Positions 39,842 to 48,786 of a stretch of 64,000 bases of DNA are shown here, one piece after another. A program made the translations under genes and the position numbers. The number at the start of each line of letters is the position of its first letter. Positions within the stretch are counted from its first letter, which is position 1. A model generated the notes under the pieces. That model was given only the letters and a program-made list of their open reading frames with translations. It was not told the DNA's origin and did no database searches. The DNA is from Allomeiothermus silvanus DSM 9946 (GTDB taxonomy: Bacteria > Deinococcota > Deinococci > Deinococcales > Thermaceae). The DNA lies in contig NC_014212.1 in assembly GCF_000092125.1 (NCBI RefSeq), positions 2,128,001 to 2,192,000 of the forward strand. Reading direction: 5' to 3'.

Positions 39842-42800
39842 TTAAATCCCCGTTATGCCACCGTTATTGGACTTACTCAGGGCGTGCGCTACGAAGCGGT
39901 TAGCCAGCAAGCGCTCGCGCAGGGCGGGCTCGAGCGTCGCCGCCAGTTCGTGCATCACCTTCTGACTGCGGACCAAGTAGGGCCGCCCCTCGCGGTCGCC
40001 CAGGGCGCGGGCGTAGGCGTAGAGCACCAGCGGCAGGTCGAAAAGCCCCTTGGCCCAGTCCTCGAGGTAGTGCATGGCCTCCTGGGCGGCCTCGCGGGCT
40101 TTGGCGCGGTTCCCGTAGCGCAAGCGGGCCAACGCCAAAGCCGCTAGCGAGCGGGCCCGGTGGCGCCACTCTTTGCGCTCCCTCCACAAGTCGGCGGCTT
40201 CGCTTAGGTAAGCCTCGGCCAATTCGGGCTCTCCCGAATCCAGGAGGGTCCACCCTAAGGCGAAAAGGGTATGCCCCAAGCGGGCTCGTTCGCCGAGTTC
40301 CTGAAGTTCGCGCAGGGCGATGGAGAGGTGTTCGCGGGCTTCGGCCAGGCGGTTGATCGCCATCAGGCCAGCCCCCAGGTCACTCCGCAGCACCGCCCGG
40401 TCGCGCCAGGCCCCGGCTGCCTCGGCCTCCTTAAGTGAATCCCGAAGGGCCTGCTCGAGCCCCTCATCGAGCCCCAACACGCTGGCATTGAGGGCTTGCA
40501 CCTGCAAGGCATCCCACACCGCCCAGAGGTCTCCGGTCTGGCGGGCTTCGGCCAAAAGGCGCTCACCCTCCGCCAGGCTCTGGCCGTAACGCCCCATCAC
40601 CCAGTCCACATTGGCCCGGTCAGCCATCAGCCGACGCAGCAGATAGCGATCCTGGGTCGCCTCGGCCAACCGCAACGCCTCGCCGTAAGCTGCTTCGAAG
40701 GCCTCAATCTGGCCCAGCCGCAACCAGTAACCGGAAAGGTTTCGTATGGCTTGGGCCTCTAGGCTCCTTTCGCCCGCCTCATGAAAAGCTTGAATGGCTT
40801 GTTCTAAGGGCTCGAGCTGAGCGTCGGGGTCGCCGCCCCGGTACTCCAGCCAGGCCAGCCGAAACAGCACCTGACCTCGCTCGAGGGGGTTCTCGGCTAG
40901 CTCGAGGGCCTGCCGAGCCGAGACGATACCCTCCTCCACGACCCCGGTCAACACCGCTGCGTTCGTTTCCAAAAGGCGCAGCCGGTACTGGGCCGCTTTG
41001 CCCAGCTCGGCGGCCAGCGGGTTCATCTGGCGTACTTCGCGCCGAGGATTCTCCCCCAAGGTCAGCTTAAGTTCGGCGATCTCGGCCAGCAATGCGAAGG
41101 AGTCTGCCGGGTTGAGGCTCTCCCCAAGCAGGCTCCGGGCTTCGGCATAGTAGCTAAGGGCCTGCGCGGCCAGCGGCCCCGAGCGAGCCGCGCGCGCCGC
41201 TTGGAGATAGGCCTGGCCCGCCTCACGCGGTCGGCCTGCCAGGTGCAGGTGGGGAGCTAAGCGCTCAGGAGCTGCTCCGGAGATCCGCAATAGCTCGGCG
41301 AAGCGTGCATGAAAGCGCATCCGGGTGGTCTCGGGCATCGCAGCCAGAATGGCTTGGCGGGAAAGCTCGTGGCTTAGGCTGAATCTCACCCCGCCTGGCG
41401 AATCCGATCCGGCCCGAACCAATCCGGCCTGCACCAGCTGGTCCAGCGCTGCCAGCAGAGCGTTGTCCGATGGCGACTCCTCCGCAAGCAAATCCCGCAG
41501 GGCCTCGAGGCTAAGCGGCTGGTCAGCTAGGGCCAACGCCTGAGCGACCGATAGGGCCTGTTCACGCGTTGACAGAGTCCCTGCGACCTCCTCCGTAAGG
41601 CGCTGAAACCGGCTCAACACCGCCCCTTGTACGCTGGGCGGGACCGGGAGTTCGCGGTAGTCGGCGGTGAAGGCGTCGTAAGGGGTGTGCCAGCTGCCCT
41701 CTCCTACCCGCAAGAGCCCCTGCTCAAACAAAAAACGTAAGGTCTCGAGCAGGAAAAAAGGGTTTCCCCCGGTGCTCTGGTACAGCCGCTCGGAGAAGAG
41801 GCTTCCCCCCGATTCTTGGCCCGAGAGTTGGCGGATCAGCTCCAGCACCTCGGCCATCTCGAGGTTACGCAAGGGGTGGGTCTTCACCGCCTGCTCGGCC
41901 TTGAGTTCCTGGAGGACAGCCCGCAGTTGGGCCGGGTACTGCTCTTCGGGGCGAGCCGTCGCCAGCACCATATACCCTAACCCCCCCGAACGCTGCACCA
42001 GGTAGGGTAAAAACTCCAGGCTGGACTCGTCGGCCCAGTGTACATCTTCCCACAGCAAGATCCCACCCGGCCCCACCCAGTCCTGCACGAAGCGGGCCAA
42101 GGCCTCGAAGAGATGCGACTTGGCTGAGCGGGAGGTAAGGGGACGAGTTTTGAGGTACCTCACCTGGCCAGCACCGCGAAGCAACCCCTCCCGGCTCTCT
42201 CGGCGAAAGGACGCTTCGGGTTTGCTGAGCAACTCGGGGACCAGCCAGGTCAGCTGGTCCCGCCAAGCGGCATCCAGCCCGGCCGGACTCCAGCCCTGCT
42301 CGAGCGCTACCCGTATCGCCTCAATGAAACCGCTAAAGCCAAGCCCCCGGCCGCTCTCGCGCTGCCGCACAGTGAGCATTCGGCCTCGCCGCCGGGAAAA
42401 CTCCTGGGTCAAGCGGCTCTTCCCCACCCCGGGTTCACCGGTCACTAAAAGCAACACCCCTGAGCGCAGGTTAGCCTCGAGCCACATCCAGTCCTCGGCC
42501 CGGCCCACCAGCGGCGGCTCGCTCAACCCGCGGGGCAGTAGCCAACCCTCCGCCTCGGCCAGGGGTTTGCCTTGGCGCAAGCGACGATACAGGGCCTGCG
42601 TCTGTAAGGAGGGTTCTACTCCGAACTCCCGGCGCAGTACCTCGCGGTAACCCTCGTACTGCCGCAGCGCCGCCGGAGTCTCGCCCAAAAGGGCGTAGAG
42701 CCGCATCACTGCCTGCTGCTCTTGCTCTTGGTAAGGATCGGCCTCCAGCATCCGCTGATAGATCTCCAGCGCTTCCTGGTAGGCTCCGGCAGCCTCCCGG

Positions 42801-43261
42801 CTACGGGCCCAGCCCAGCATGGCCTCGCGGTACAGACTCTGCCAGCGTTCCTGTTCGGGCAAGAGCCAGTCCAAAAAAGCCTCACCCCCCCGCACTTCGA
42901 ATCCCGGTAAGAACCCTCCTCGCCAGATTCCCGCCGCCTTCGCCCACTCACCCCGCGCCAGGTGACCCAAAAAAGCCTCGAGGTCGGTATCTACCTCGCC
43001 CAAAGCGAGGGTTTGAGGGGTCTGTTCGAGCAAGGGCTCGAGCGCAGAACCCTTGAGCCGGAAGAGTTCCTGCCGCAGATTTCTCCGTGCCGCCTCCTCG
43101 TCCCCCTCCCACAAAAGCCCAGCCAAGACCGAACGCTCCACCGGCTCCCGCCGGGTAGCCAGGTAGGCCGCCAAGGCCACTGCCTTGCGCTGGGGTAGTT
43201 CAGTGACCTTTCCCCTGACAGTGAGGGTTGGCGGGCCGAGTAGGCTGAGGTAGGGCTTCAT
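39842..43261 (-). CDS. large BTAD/AAA ATPase/TPR regulator (SARP/STAND type)
   Basis: 1139 residues. Residues about 1-95 form an OmpR-like winged helix (LSLLGPPTLTVRGKVTELPQRKAVALAAYLA); about 95-235 are a bacterial transcriptional activation domain with TPR-like helices ending in LRREFGVEPSLQTQALYRRL. An AAA ATPase follows, with Walker A GEPGVGKSRL and Walker B-like GGILLWEDVHWADESSLEFLPYL. The C-terminal half is a TPR array. Such proteins act as signal-gated activators; target and signal are unknown. A 14-bp inverted repeat lies just upstream of its start. Confidence 0.87.
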   Translation of the reverse strand: MKPYLSLLGPPTLTVRGKVTELPQRKAVALAAYLATRREPVERSVLAGLLWEGDEEAARRNLRQELFRLKGSALEPLLEQTPQTLALGEVDTDLEAFLGHLARGEWAKAAGIWRGGFLPGFEVRGGEAFLDWLLPEQERWQSLYREAMLGWARSREAAGAYQEALEIYQRMLEADPYQEQEQQAVMRLYALLGETPAALRQYEGYREVLRREFGVEPSLQTQALYRRLRQGKPLAEAEGWLLPRGLSEPPLVGRAEDWMWLEANLRSGVLLLVTGEPGVGKSRLTQEFSRRRGRMLTVRQRESGRGLGFSGFIEAIRVALEQGWSPAGLDAAWRDQLTWLVPELLSKPEASFRRESREGLLRGAGQVRYLKTRPLTSRSAKSHLFEALARFVQDWVGPGGILLWEDVHWADESSLEFLPYLVQRSGGLGYMVLATARPEEQYPAQLRAVLQELKAEQAVKTHPLRNLEMAEVLELIRQLSGQESGGSLFSERLYQSTGGNPFFLLETLRFLFEQGLLRVGEGSWHTPYDAFTADYRELPVPPSVQGAVLSRFQRLTEEVAGTLSTREQALSVAQALALADQPLSLEALRDLLAEESPSDNALLAALDQLVQAGLVRAGSDSPGGVRFSLSHELSRQAILAAMPETTRMRFHARFAELLRISGAAPERLAPHLHLAGRPREAGQAYLQAARAARSGPLAAQALSYYAEARSLLGESLNPADSFALLAEIAELKLTLGENPRREVRQMNPLAAELGKAAQYRLRLLETNAAVLTGVVEEGIVSARQALELAENPLERGQVLFRLAWLEYRGGDPDAQLEPLEQAIQAFHEAGERSLEAQAIRNLSGYWLRLGQIEAFEAAYGEALRLAEATQDRYLLRRLMADRANVDWVMGRYGQSLAEGERLLAEARQTGDLWAVWDALQVQALNASVLGLDEGLEQALRDSLKEAEAAGAWRDRAVLRSDLGAGLMAINRLAEAREHLSIALRELQELGERARLGHTLFALGWTLLDSGEPELAEAYLSEAADLWRERKEWRHRARSLAALALARLRYGNRAKAREAAQEAMHYLEDWAKGLFDLPLVLYAYARALGDREGRPYLVRSQKVMHELAATLEPALRERLLANRFVAHALSKSNNGGITGI

Positions 43262-43263
43262 GG

Positions 43264-43322
43264 GGTGGATTCGTCAGAGCCCGCGGGGAGGGTGCTAGGT
43301 TGCGAGGACTGACGGATCCACC
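43264..43322. repeat. 14-bp inverted repeat upstream of the large regulator
   Basis: GGTGGATTCGTCAG (43264-43277) and CTGACGGATCCACC (43309-43322) pair at 13 of 14 positions around a 31-bp spacer. It begins 3 bp from the regulator's start codon. Candidate operator, or the relic of a small mobile element. Confidence 0.5.
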
Positions 43323-43353
43323 TAGCATAGCGCTTTCTGGGTCATCCCGACTA

Positions 43354-44136
43354 CTACGAAAATATCCCTCGGCCCATCAGAACCTCGACGGCTTGGCGCC
43401 AGCTGCCGCTACGGGCCAGGCTGGTTCCCACCAGCACCGCGTCGAAAAGCCCCTCCAGTGGAACGATTTCTTCTTTGCGCCCATACCCCGACTCGGCCAC
43501 CAAGAGGCCCGAGTATCCGCGCTGCCGGGCTAGCCGGCCTAGGCGGGGGGCGGTCTCGAGGTTGATCTCGAGGGTGGTGAGGTCGCGGTTGTTGATGCCC
43601 AAGATGGTCGCGCCCGCCTCCAGGGCAATTTCCAGTTCGGCCTCGTCGTGCACCTCTACCAAGGCCTCTATTCCGGCCTGGTGGGCGGCCTCGAGGAAAC
43701 TTGCGGTCTCTTCGCGCAATACCGCCACGATCAGCAGCGCCGCCGAGGCCCCAAGGCTGCGGGCCTCAGCGAGTTGATAGGGATGCACGGTGAAGTCTTT
43801 GCGCAAGAGGGGCAAGTTCACTGCCCCCCGCACCTTCCGCAAGTCCTGGTCGGAACCCGCAAAGTAGTGAGGCTCGGTCAGTACGCTGATGGCCCGAGCC
43901 CCACCCTCGGCGTACTGGCGGGCGACCTGGGCCGGGTCGAGTTGGGCGATATCCCCCTGGGAGGGGCTTTTGCGTTTGACCTCAGCGATCAAGGACAAGC
44001 CAGGCTCAGCCAGCGCCCCACCGAATGAGGGAACCGTGGGCGGTTCGGGCAATGGCGAGCCGACCAGGGGAAGCACTTCCTCCCATCGCCGCCGAACGAT
44101 CTCCCCTAAAACTCCCGGTACGTGAGCCCAGCGCAT
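43354..44136 (-). CDS. trpC: indole-3-glycerol phosphate synthase
   Basis: 260 residues; closes the indole ring in tryptophan synthesis. Barrel motifs: [20 protein letters not shown] (catalytic Lys), [64 protein letters not shown] and [12 protein letters not shown]. It stands apart from other trp genes, and no Trp-rich leader peptide is seen in its 73-bp gap from the divergent patatin gene. Confidence 0.96.
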   Translation of the reverse strand: MRWAHVPGVLGEIVRRRWEEVLPLVGSPLPEPPTVPSFGGALAEPGLSLIAEVKRKSPSQGDIAQLDPAQVARQYAEGGARAISVLTEPHYFAGSDQDLRKVRGAVNLPLLRKDFTVHPYQLAEARSLGASAALLIVAVLREETASFLEAAHQAGIEALVEVHDEAELEIALEAGATILGINNRDLTTLEINLETAPRLGRLARQRGYSGLLVAESGYGRKEEIVPLEGLFDAVLVGTSLARSGSWRQAVEVLMGRGIFS

Positions 44137-44209
44137 GGGCCTAAATTACCCCAGCCGGGGCGAGTTGTGTACTGGCAACCAACCAGAGCAAGGCTGGTAC
44201 AGTGAAGGC

Positions 44210-45067
44210 ATGGGTCTGGTAGTGGCTTTAGGGGGCGGGGGCATTCGCGGCATCGCCCACCTGGCGATCCTGGAGGCACTCCGCCGCGAGGGCATTCCCA
44301 TCCGGGCGCTGGCAGGAAGTTCGGCGGGGGCTTTGGCAGCAGCCATGTACGCCTTCGATCTTCCGCTCGACCCGCAGCTAGTGCTGCAAAACCTCTACGA
44401 TCCTGACGTAGAGCGGCTGGCGCAATCCGGGACCTTGCGGCAGATGGCCCGGCTGGTGGCTTTTCTCCGTAAACCCCACCTATCCGAGGGAGCTGGGCTG
44501 CGTAGCGGTTATGCTCGGCTTTTTGGCGAACGTCGGCTTGAAGAAAGCCCGATTCCCCTAGCCCTGGTCGCCGCCGATTTGCGCACCGGGGAGGCGGTAG
44601 CGCTGCGCGAAGGCCTGGTCTCGGAAGCCCTGAAAGCCAGCAGCGCCATTCCCAGCGTCTTTCCTCCGGTGGTGTGGGACGGGCGACTCCTGGTGGACGG
44701 GGACGTGGCGGAAAAGGTACCGGTGACGGTGGCCCGCTCGCTCGCGGCGGGGCCGGTGCTAGCAGTAGACATCTCCAACCCGTATCCCCCGGTGGAACCC
44801 AAAACCGCCCTCGAGGCCGCTTTGCAGGCCGGAGAGGCCTCACGAAGGCGCCTGCTGCAACTCGCTTTGGACAAAGCCGATCTGGTGATCCGGCTAGACC
44901 CTCCACAGGCCATCGAGACCTTCGACACCCGTCAGGCAGAGTACATCTACCAGCTGGGCCAAGAGCGCATCGAGGCAGCCCTGCCCGCCATCCGCGCCCT
45001 CTTACGAGCGCCTGCGCCAGCTAACCGCCGCTGGTGGGAAGGCTGGCTACGGCGCAGGGCGCGCTAG
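44210..45067 (+). CDS. patatin-like phospholipase (RssA/NTE type)
   Basis: 285 residues. Catalytic Ser-Asp dyad pattern: oxyanion GGGGIRG (residues 8-14), nucleophile GSSAG (about 39-43) and DGD (about 164-166). It likely hydrolyses phospholipids or acyl-CoA. ATG 44210 is selected because TACAGT at 44198-44203 leaves 6 nt, the leaderless pattern. A C-terminal arginine-rich tail (WWEGWLRRRAR) may contact the membrane. Confidence 0.9.
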   Translation: MGLVVALGGGGIRGIAHLAILEALRREGIPIRALAGSSAGALAAAMYAFDLPLDPQLVLQNLYDPDVERLAQSGTLRQMARLVAFLRKPHLSEGAGLRSGYARLFGERRLEESPIPLALVAADLRTGEAVALREGLVSEALKASSAIPSVFPPVVWDGRLLVDGDVAEKVPVTVARSLAAGPVLAVDISNPYPPVEPKTALEAALQAGEASRRRLLQLALDKADLVIRLDPPQAIETFDTRQAEYIYQLGQERIEAALPAIRALLRAPAPANRRWWEGWLRRRAR

Positions 45068-45077
45068 GGTCCTTGGA

Positions 45078-45497
45078 CTATCCCTTAGCCCCCGCGGTTT
45101 CCAAAGCCTGGGCCAAAGCTAGCAGGTACATCCCCAAACCGATTCCCAACAGCACCCAAGCCCACCCCACCAACCCCAAAGCCGCCGCGAGTGCTGCCAG
45201 GAGCAGGAAGTTGCCCAAAGAAGCGGCCTCGAGCAGACCTTTGGCCACGGCATACCCCGGACGTTTAGGGTCAAGCCGACGCACCCACCGCCGGATCGCC
45301 CCATGCGCAATCACGCCGATCCCCACAAACACCGGCCCCACCCAGCCAGGGATCGGGAACTCCCGGTAGGCCACTACTAAAACCACTGCGGCGAGCAAGA
45401 GATTAGGTAGCGGAGCTAGGCCATACAGCCATAGCAAAGCCGCCCGGCGAAGGGCCGGGTCGGCTTTGGGATCGTACAGCGCACGCAAGCGGTGCAT
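45078..45497 (-). CDS. small integral membrane protein, unknown
   Basis: 139 residues from ATG 45497, which follows the TRAP permease stop by two bases. Starts MHRLRALYDPKADPALRRAALLWLYGLAP, then about four hydrophobic helices (PNLLLAAVVLVVAYREF, GPVFVGIGVIAHGAI, LGNFLLLAALAAALGLVGW, VLLGIGLGMYLLALAQAL). I recognise no family. Immediate linkage to the TRAP transporter suggests cotranscription and perhaps an accessory role. Confidence 0.7.
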   Translation of the reverse strand: MHRLRALYDPKADPALRRAALLWLYGLAPLPNLLLAAVVLVVAYREFPIPGWVGPVFVGIGVIAHGAIRRWVRRLDPKRPGYAVAKGLLEAASLGNFLLLAALAAALGLVGWAWVLLGIGLGMYLLALAQALETAGAKG

Positions 45498-45499
45498 CT

Positions 45500-47515
45500 T
45501 TAGGAGTTGGAGCCTTGCCGAAGCTCGGCTCGAGCCGAGGCCATCCGCTGCCAAATGTAGACCAACAACAACAATCCGGCTCCGACCAGGTCACTCTGGA
45601 TGCCCGGGGTCACCAAAGCCACTGCCGCTCCTAGCAACAAAAGCCGCTGCAGCAGGCCCAGCGGGCGGTGCAAGAAACCCATCACCCCCGAAGCGAAAGC
45701 GACCATACCCACAAATCCCGAAAGCACCACCTCGAGCCCATCCAAGAAACCGTTCACCCCGATCAATAGCAGCTTGGGATTGAAGAAGAACATGTAGGCC
45801 AAGAAGGCAGTGCGCATTTCATAGATAAAGCCCTGTACCCCGGTGCGCCAGAAATCTGACTTGGCAATGGCACTCGCGGCGTAAGCCGCCAGCGCCACGG
45901 GCGGGGTAGAGTCGGCCATGATGCCGAAGTAAAACACGAAGAGGTGGGCGGCCACCGCAGGTACCTGGAGGCCAGATTTCTCCGCCAGGTTGAGCACCAC
46001 GGGTACCACCAGGCTGGCCATGACGATGTAGTTGGCGGTGGTGGGAAGTCCCATCCCCAAGATCAGGCAGATGATCTGGGTCATCACCAGTACCGCAATG
46101 ATATTGCCCATGGATAGGGCCTGAACGATATCGGAAAGGCCGAAACCGATTCCGGTGATGGTCACTACGCCTACGATGATCCCCGCGCTGGCGGTAGCCA
46201 AGGCAATCCCCACCATGCCCCGCCCCGCCGCCTCGAGGCCCTCCAAAATCAGCCCCGCCCCCCGTCGCAGGCCGTGCAGCGCTCCCTGACCGCCGCGCAA
46301 AGCCCGCCAGGCCTCCTGTAGGAAAATCAACAGGCCGATCAGCAGCACGGTGTTAAAAGCAGCCCGCTCGGGGGTCATGTGGACGACCACCAGGCTATAG
46401 ATCAGATAGCCTAGGGGGATCAGGTAATGGAACCCGCTGCGCAGAATGGGCCCCGCGGCAGGCAACTCCGAACGCGGAACCCCCTTGAGACCCAGCCGTA
46501 AGGCCTCGAGGTGCACCACCACGAAAAGGGTGGCATAGGCCAACACCGCGGGCACAGCGGCATACACGATGAGCTGGCTGTAGGGGATGGAGAGGTATTC
46601 GGCCATGATGAAAGCCGCCGCTCCCATCACCGGGGGCATGAGCTGCCCGTTGGAACCCCCCGCTACCTCGATGGCCCCAGCGGTCTCGGCAGGGTAACCC
46701 ACCCGCTTCATCAGCGGGATGGTTAGGGTTCCCACCGTGACCACGTTGGAAACCGAGGAGCCCGAGACCATACCGTGCAGCCCCGAGGCCACCACTGCGG
46801 CCTTGGCTGGGCCACCCCGGAAGGTTCCCAGCAAGCTGTAGGCAATCTGGATCAGGAACTGACCGGCCCCGGCCTTATCCAAGAGCGCCCCGAAAAGCAC
46901 AAACAAAAACACAAACGTAGCCGAGACCCCGATAGGCGTACCCCACAGCCCCTCGGTAGTCAGGTAGAGCTGGCCTACCGCCTGAGGCCAGGTAAACCCG
47001 GCATGGAGCTGTAAAAAAGAAGGCAGGCTGAAGTGAAACGTCCCCTTAGGACCGGTGAGGGCATATAACAAAAAAACCGCGGCGATGATCGGTAGTGCTT
47101 TGCCTAAAACACGCCAGCTGGCCGCCAACAAAACCAACACGGTCAGGGTAGCCATGACGCTGTCGAGCTGGTTCGGCACCCCACCCCGCAGCTGGGTAAT
47201 GCCGTAGTACTCCACCACCACATAAAGCGCCCCGGCCACCCCCAAACCCGCCAGCAGCCAGTCCGCCCAGGGAACCCGATCCCTGGGGCTTTTTTTGGAA
47301 AAGGGGTAGACCAAAAAAGCCAAGGCCAGGGCAAAAGCCAAGTGGATGGCGCGCAGCTTCAGCGGATCCAGGGTTCCAGTCCAGGTAGCCCACAGCTGGA
47401 ACACGCTCCATGAAACGGCGACGGCGAAGATCAACCAACGGCTGTAACCCTTGGGTTTACGCCCCCCTAGCTCAGACTCTTCTACAATTTCCAAGGCACG
47501 ATTGTCCTCGGCCAT
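45500..47515 (-). CDS. TRAP transporter fused permease (DctQM-type, 4TM/12TM)
   Basis: 671 residues with about 16 membrane helices; the small and large TRAP membrane subunits are fused as in TAXI-type systems. Conserved large-subunit sequence includes VVASGLHGMVSGSSVSNVVTVGTLTIPLMKRVGYPAETAGAIEVAGGSNGQLMPPVMGAAAFIMAEY and GMGLPTTANYIVMASLVVPV, given here only in part. It uses an ion gradient to import organic acids. AGGAGGT precedes ATG. The binding protein gene lies upstream, with an intercistronic terminator. Confidence 0.92.
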   Translation of the reverse strand: MAEDNRALEIVEESELGGRKPKGYSRWLIFAVAVSWSVFQLWATWTGTLDPLKLRAIHLAFALALAFLVYPFSKKSPRDRVPWADWLLAGLGVAGALYVVVEYYGITQLRGGVPNQLDSVMATLTVLVLLAASWRVLGKALPIIAAVFLLYALTGPKGTFHFSLPSFLQLHAGFTWPQAVGQLYLTTEGLWGTPIGVSATFVFLFVLFGALLDKAGAGQFLIQIAYSLLGTFRGGPAKAAVVASGLHGMVSGSSVSNVVTVGTLTIPLMKRVGYPAETAGAIEVAGGSNGQLMPPVMGAAAFIMAEYLSIPYSQLIVYAAVPAVLAYATLFVVVHLEALRLGLKGVPRSELPAAGPILRSGFHYLIPLGYLIYSLVVVHMTPERAAFNTVLLIGLLIFLQEAWRALRGGQGALHGLRRGAGLILEGLEAAGRGMVGIALATASAGIIVGVVTITGIGFGLSDIVQALSMGNIIAVLVMTQIICLILGMGLPTTANYIVMASLVVPVVLNLAEKSGLQVPAVAAHLFVFYFGIMADSTPPVALAAYAASAIAKSDFWRTGVQGFIYEMRTAFLAYMFFFNPKLLLIGVNGFLDGLEVVLSGFVGMVAFASGVMGFLHRPLGLLQRLLLLGAAVALVTPGIQSDLVGAGLLLLVYIWQRMASARAELRQGSNS

Positions 47516-47583
47516 TTCTACCTCCTAACCTCCTAAAGGTACTCGTCAATCTATTTTGCCCCAAACACTCCACTCAGCCCTAC

Positions 47584-47610
47584 AAAAAGATCGGCCCCGC
47601 ACAGGGGGCC
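47584..47610 (-). terminator. intercistronic terminator between TAXI binding protein and permease
   Basis: On the minus strand GGCCCC/GGGGCC with a 6-nt loop is followed by GATC and TTTTT (47588-47584). It lies 20 bp after the binding-protein stop and 68 bp before the permease start, so partial readthrough would make binding protein in excess. Confidence 0.7.
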
Positions 47611-47629
47611 TGCCGTAGTGGCCGAAGGG

Positions 47630-48583
47630 TTACTTGATCACACCCTTTTCCTTCCAATAACGTTCGGCACCAGGGTGCAGTGGAACCGGAAGGTTGCGCA
47701 CCGCCTTTTTTACATCGAAGTAGCGCTCGAGGTTGGGGTGGATTTTCTTGAACTCAGCCAGGTTGTCAAAGGTGGCCTTCATGACCTTGTACACGGTATC
47801 TGCGCTGAGCTGGTCAGAAGCCAGCAACATCGAGAGCACCGCAACCGTGGGGGTACTCACCTCTACGCCGCGGTAGACCCCACTGGGAATGATGAAGTTG
47901 GCATAGAAGGGGTACTTCTGCGCTACCGTTTTGACTTTTGCAGGCTCCACCGCAACCAGGTTGATGCGGGTGGTGAGGGCGAGTTGCTGGATGGCGGAGG
48001 CCCCCAAGCCCACGGTGTAGAACATAGCATCGGCTCGACCGTCCTGGAGTAGCGAGATCCCCTGAGAGGCACCCACCCGGATGGTCTGCCCCAGGTCGTT
48101 GAAGCTCAAGTTGTAGGCCTCGAGGATCTGGCGAGCGTTTTGCTCCGTGCCCGAGCCCACGTCGCCCACTACTACCCGCTTGCCCTTGAGATCGGCAACC
48201 GAGTCGATCTTGGCCTCCGCCCGGGCTACGATGTGCACCACCTCGGGGTAAAGAACCGCGATAGAGCGAATGGACTTGACGGGCTTGCCCTCGAAGGCGG
48301 GGATGCTGCTGCCGTTATAGGCGTAATAGGCGATGTCGTTTTGGGAAAGGCCCATCTGCAACTCGCCGGAGGCGATAGCGTTGATGTTGAACACGCTCCC
48401 ACCGGTGGAGCGGGCGTTGGCCCGGATGCCTACCCCCGCATCGTTGATCAGCTTGGCGATGCCCGTAGCCACCGGGAAGTAAACCCCGGTGGTAGATCCA
48501 GAACCGATGGTCACAAACTCCTGAGCCAGTGCGGAGGCTGCCAGGGCCAGCGATGCCCCTATGATCAGTAAGGTTTTCTTCAT
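47630..48583 (-). CDS. TAXI-family TRAP solute-binding protein
   Basis: 317 residues: signal peptide MKKTLLIIGASLALAASALAQ, then EFVTIGSGSTTGVYFPVATGIAKLIND and ARSTGGSVFNINAIASGELQMGLSQND, the TAXI (NMT1-like) pattern. It captures a solute, often glutamate or another carboxylate, in the periplasm and delivers it to the fused permease. GGGAGGAAG precedes ATG; TATAGT on the minus strand at 48696-48691 is a candidate -10. Confidence 0.93.
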   Translation of the reverse strand: MKKTLLIIGASLALAASALAQEFVTIGSGSTTGVYFPVATGIAKLINDAGVGIRANARSTGGSVFNINAIASGELQMGLSQNDIAYYAYNGSSIPAFEGKPVKSIRSIAVLYPEVVHIVARAEAKIDSVADLKGKRVVVGDVGSGTEQNARQILEAYNLSFNDLGQTIRVGASQGISLLQDGRADAMFYTVGLGASAIQQLALTTRINLVAVEPAKVKTVAQKYPFYANFIIPSGVYRGVEVSTPTVAVLSMLLASDQLSADTVYKVMKATFDNLAEFKKIHPNLERYFDVKKAVRNLPVPLHPGAERYWKEKGVIK

Positions 48584-48786
48584 CGTATCTTCCTCCCAAA
48601 AGCCTTGGTGTTCCTAAGGTCGTCTCGAGGTTTCCCTAAACCTTTCAGTCCGGCCTTGCGACTCTAGTTAGGGCTTCCCCGGCGCAACTTACTATACCCG
48701 CTGCGTCGCTGCAAGCGTAATCGGCGCGACCATCCCCTGGGGCTGCCGTAGAGTTTAGGGTGTGGTAGTGACCATCGAGAAACTAA

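Noticed and set aside
44137-44209. Trp leader-peptide attenuator before trpC
   Set aside because: The gap is only 73 bp, has no Trp-run peptide and no terminator hairpin before the start codon.
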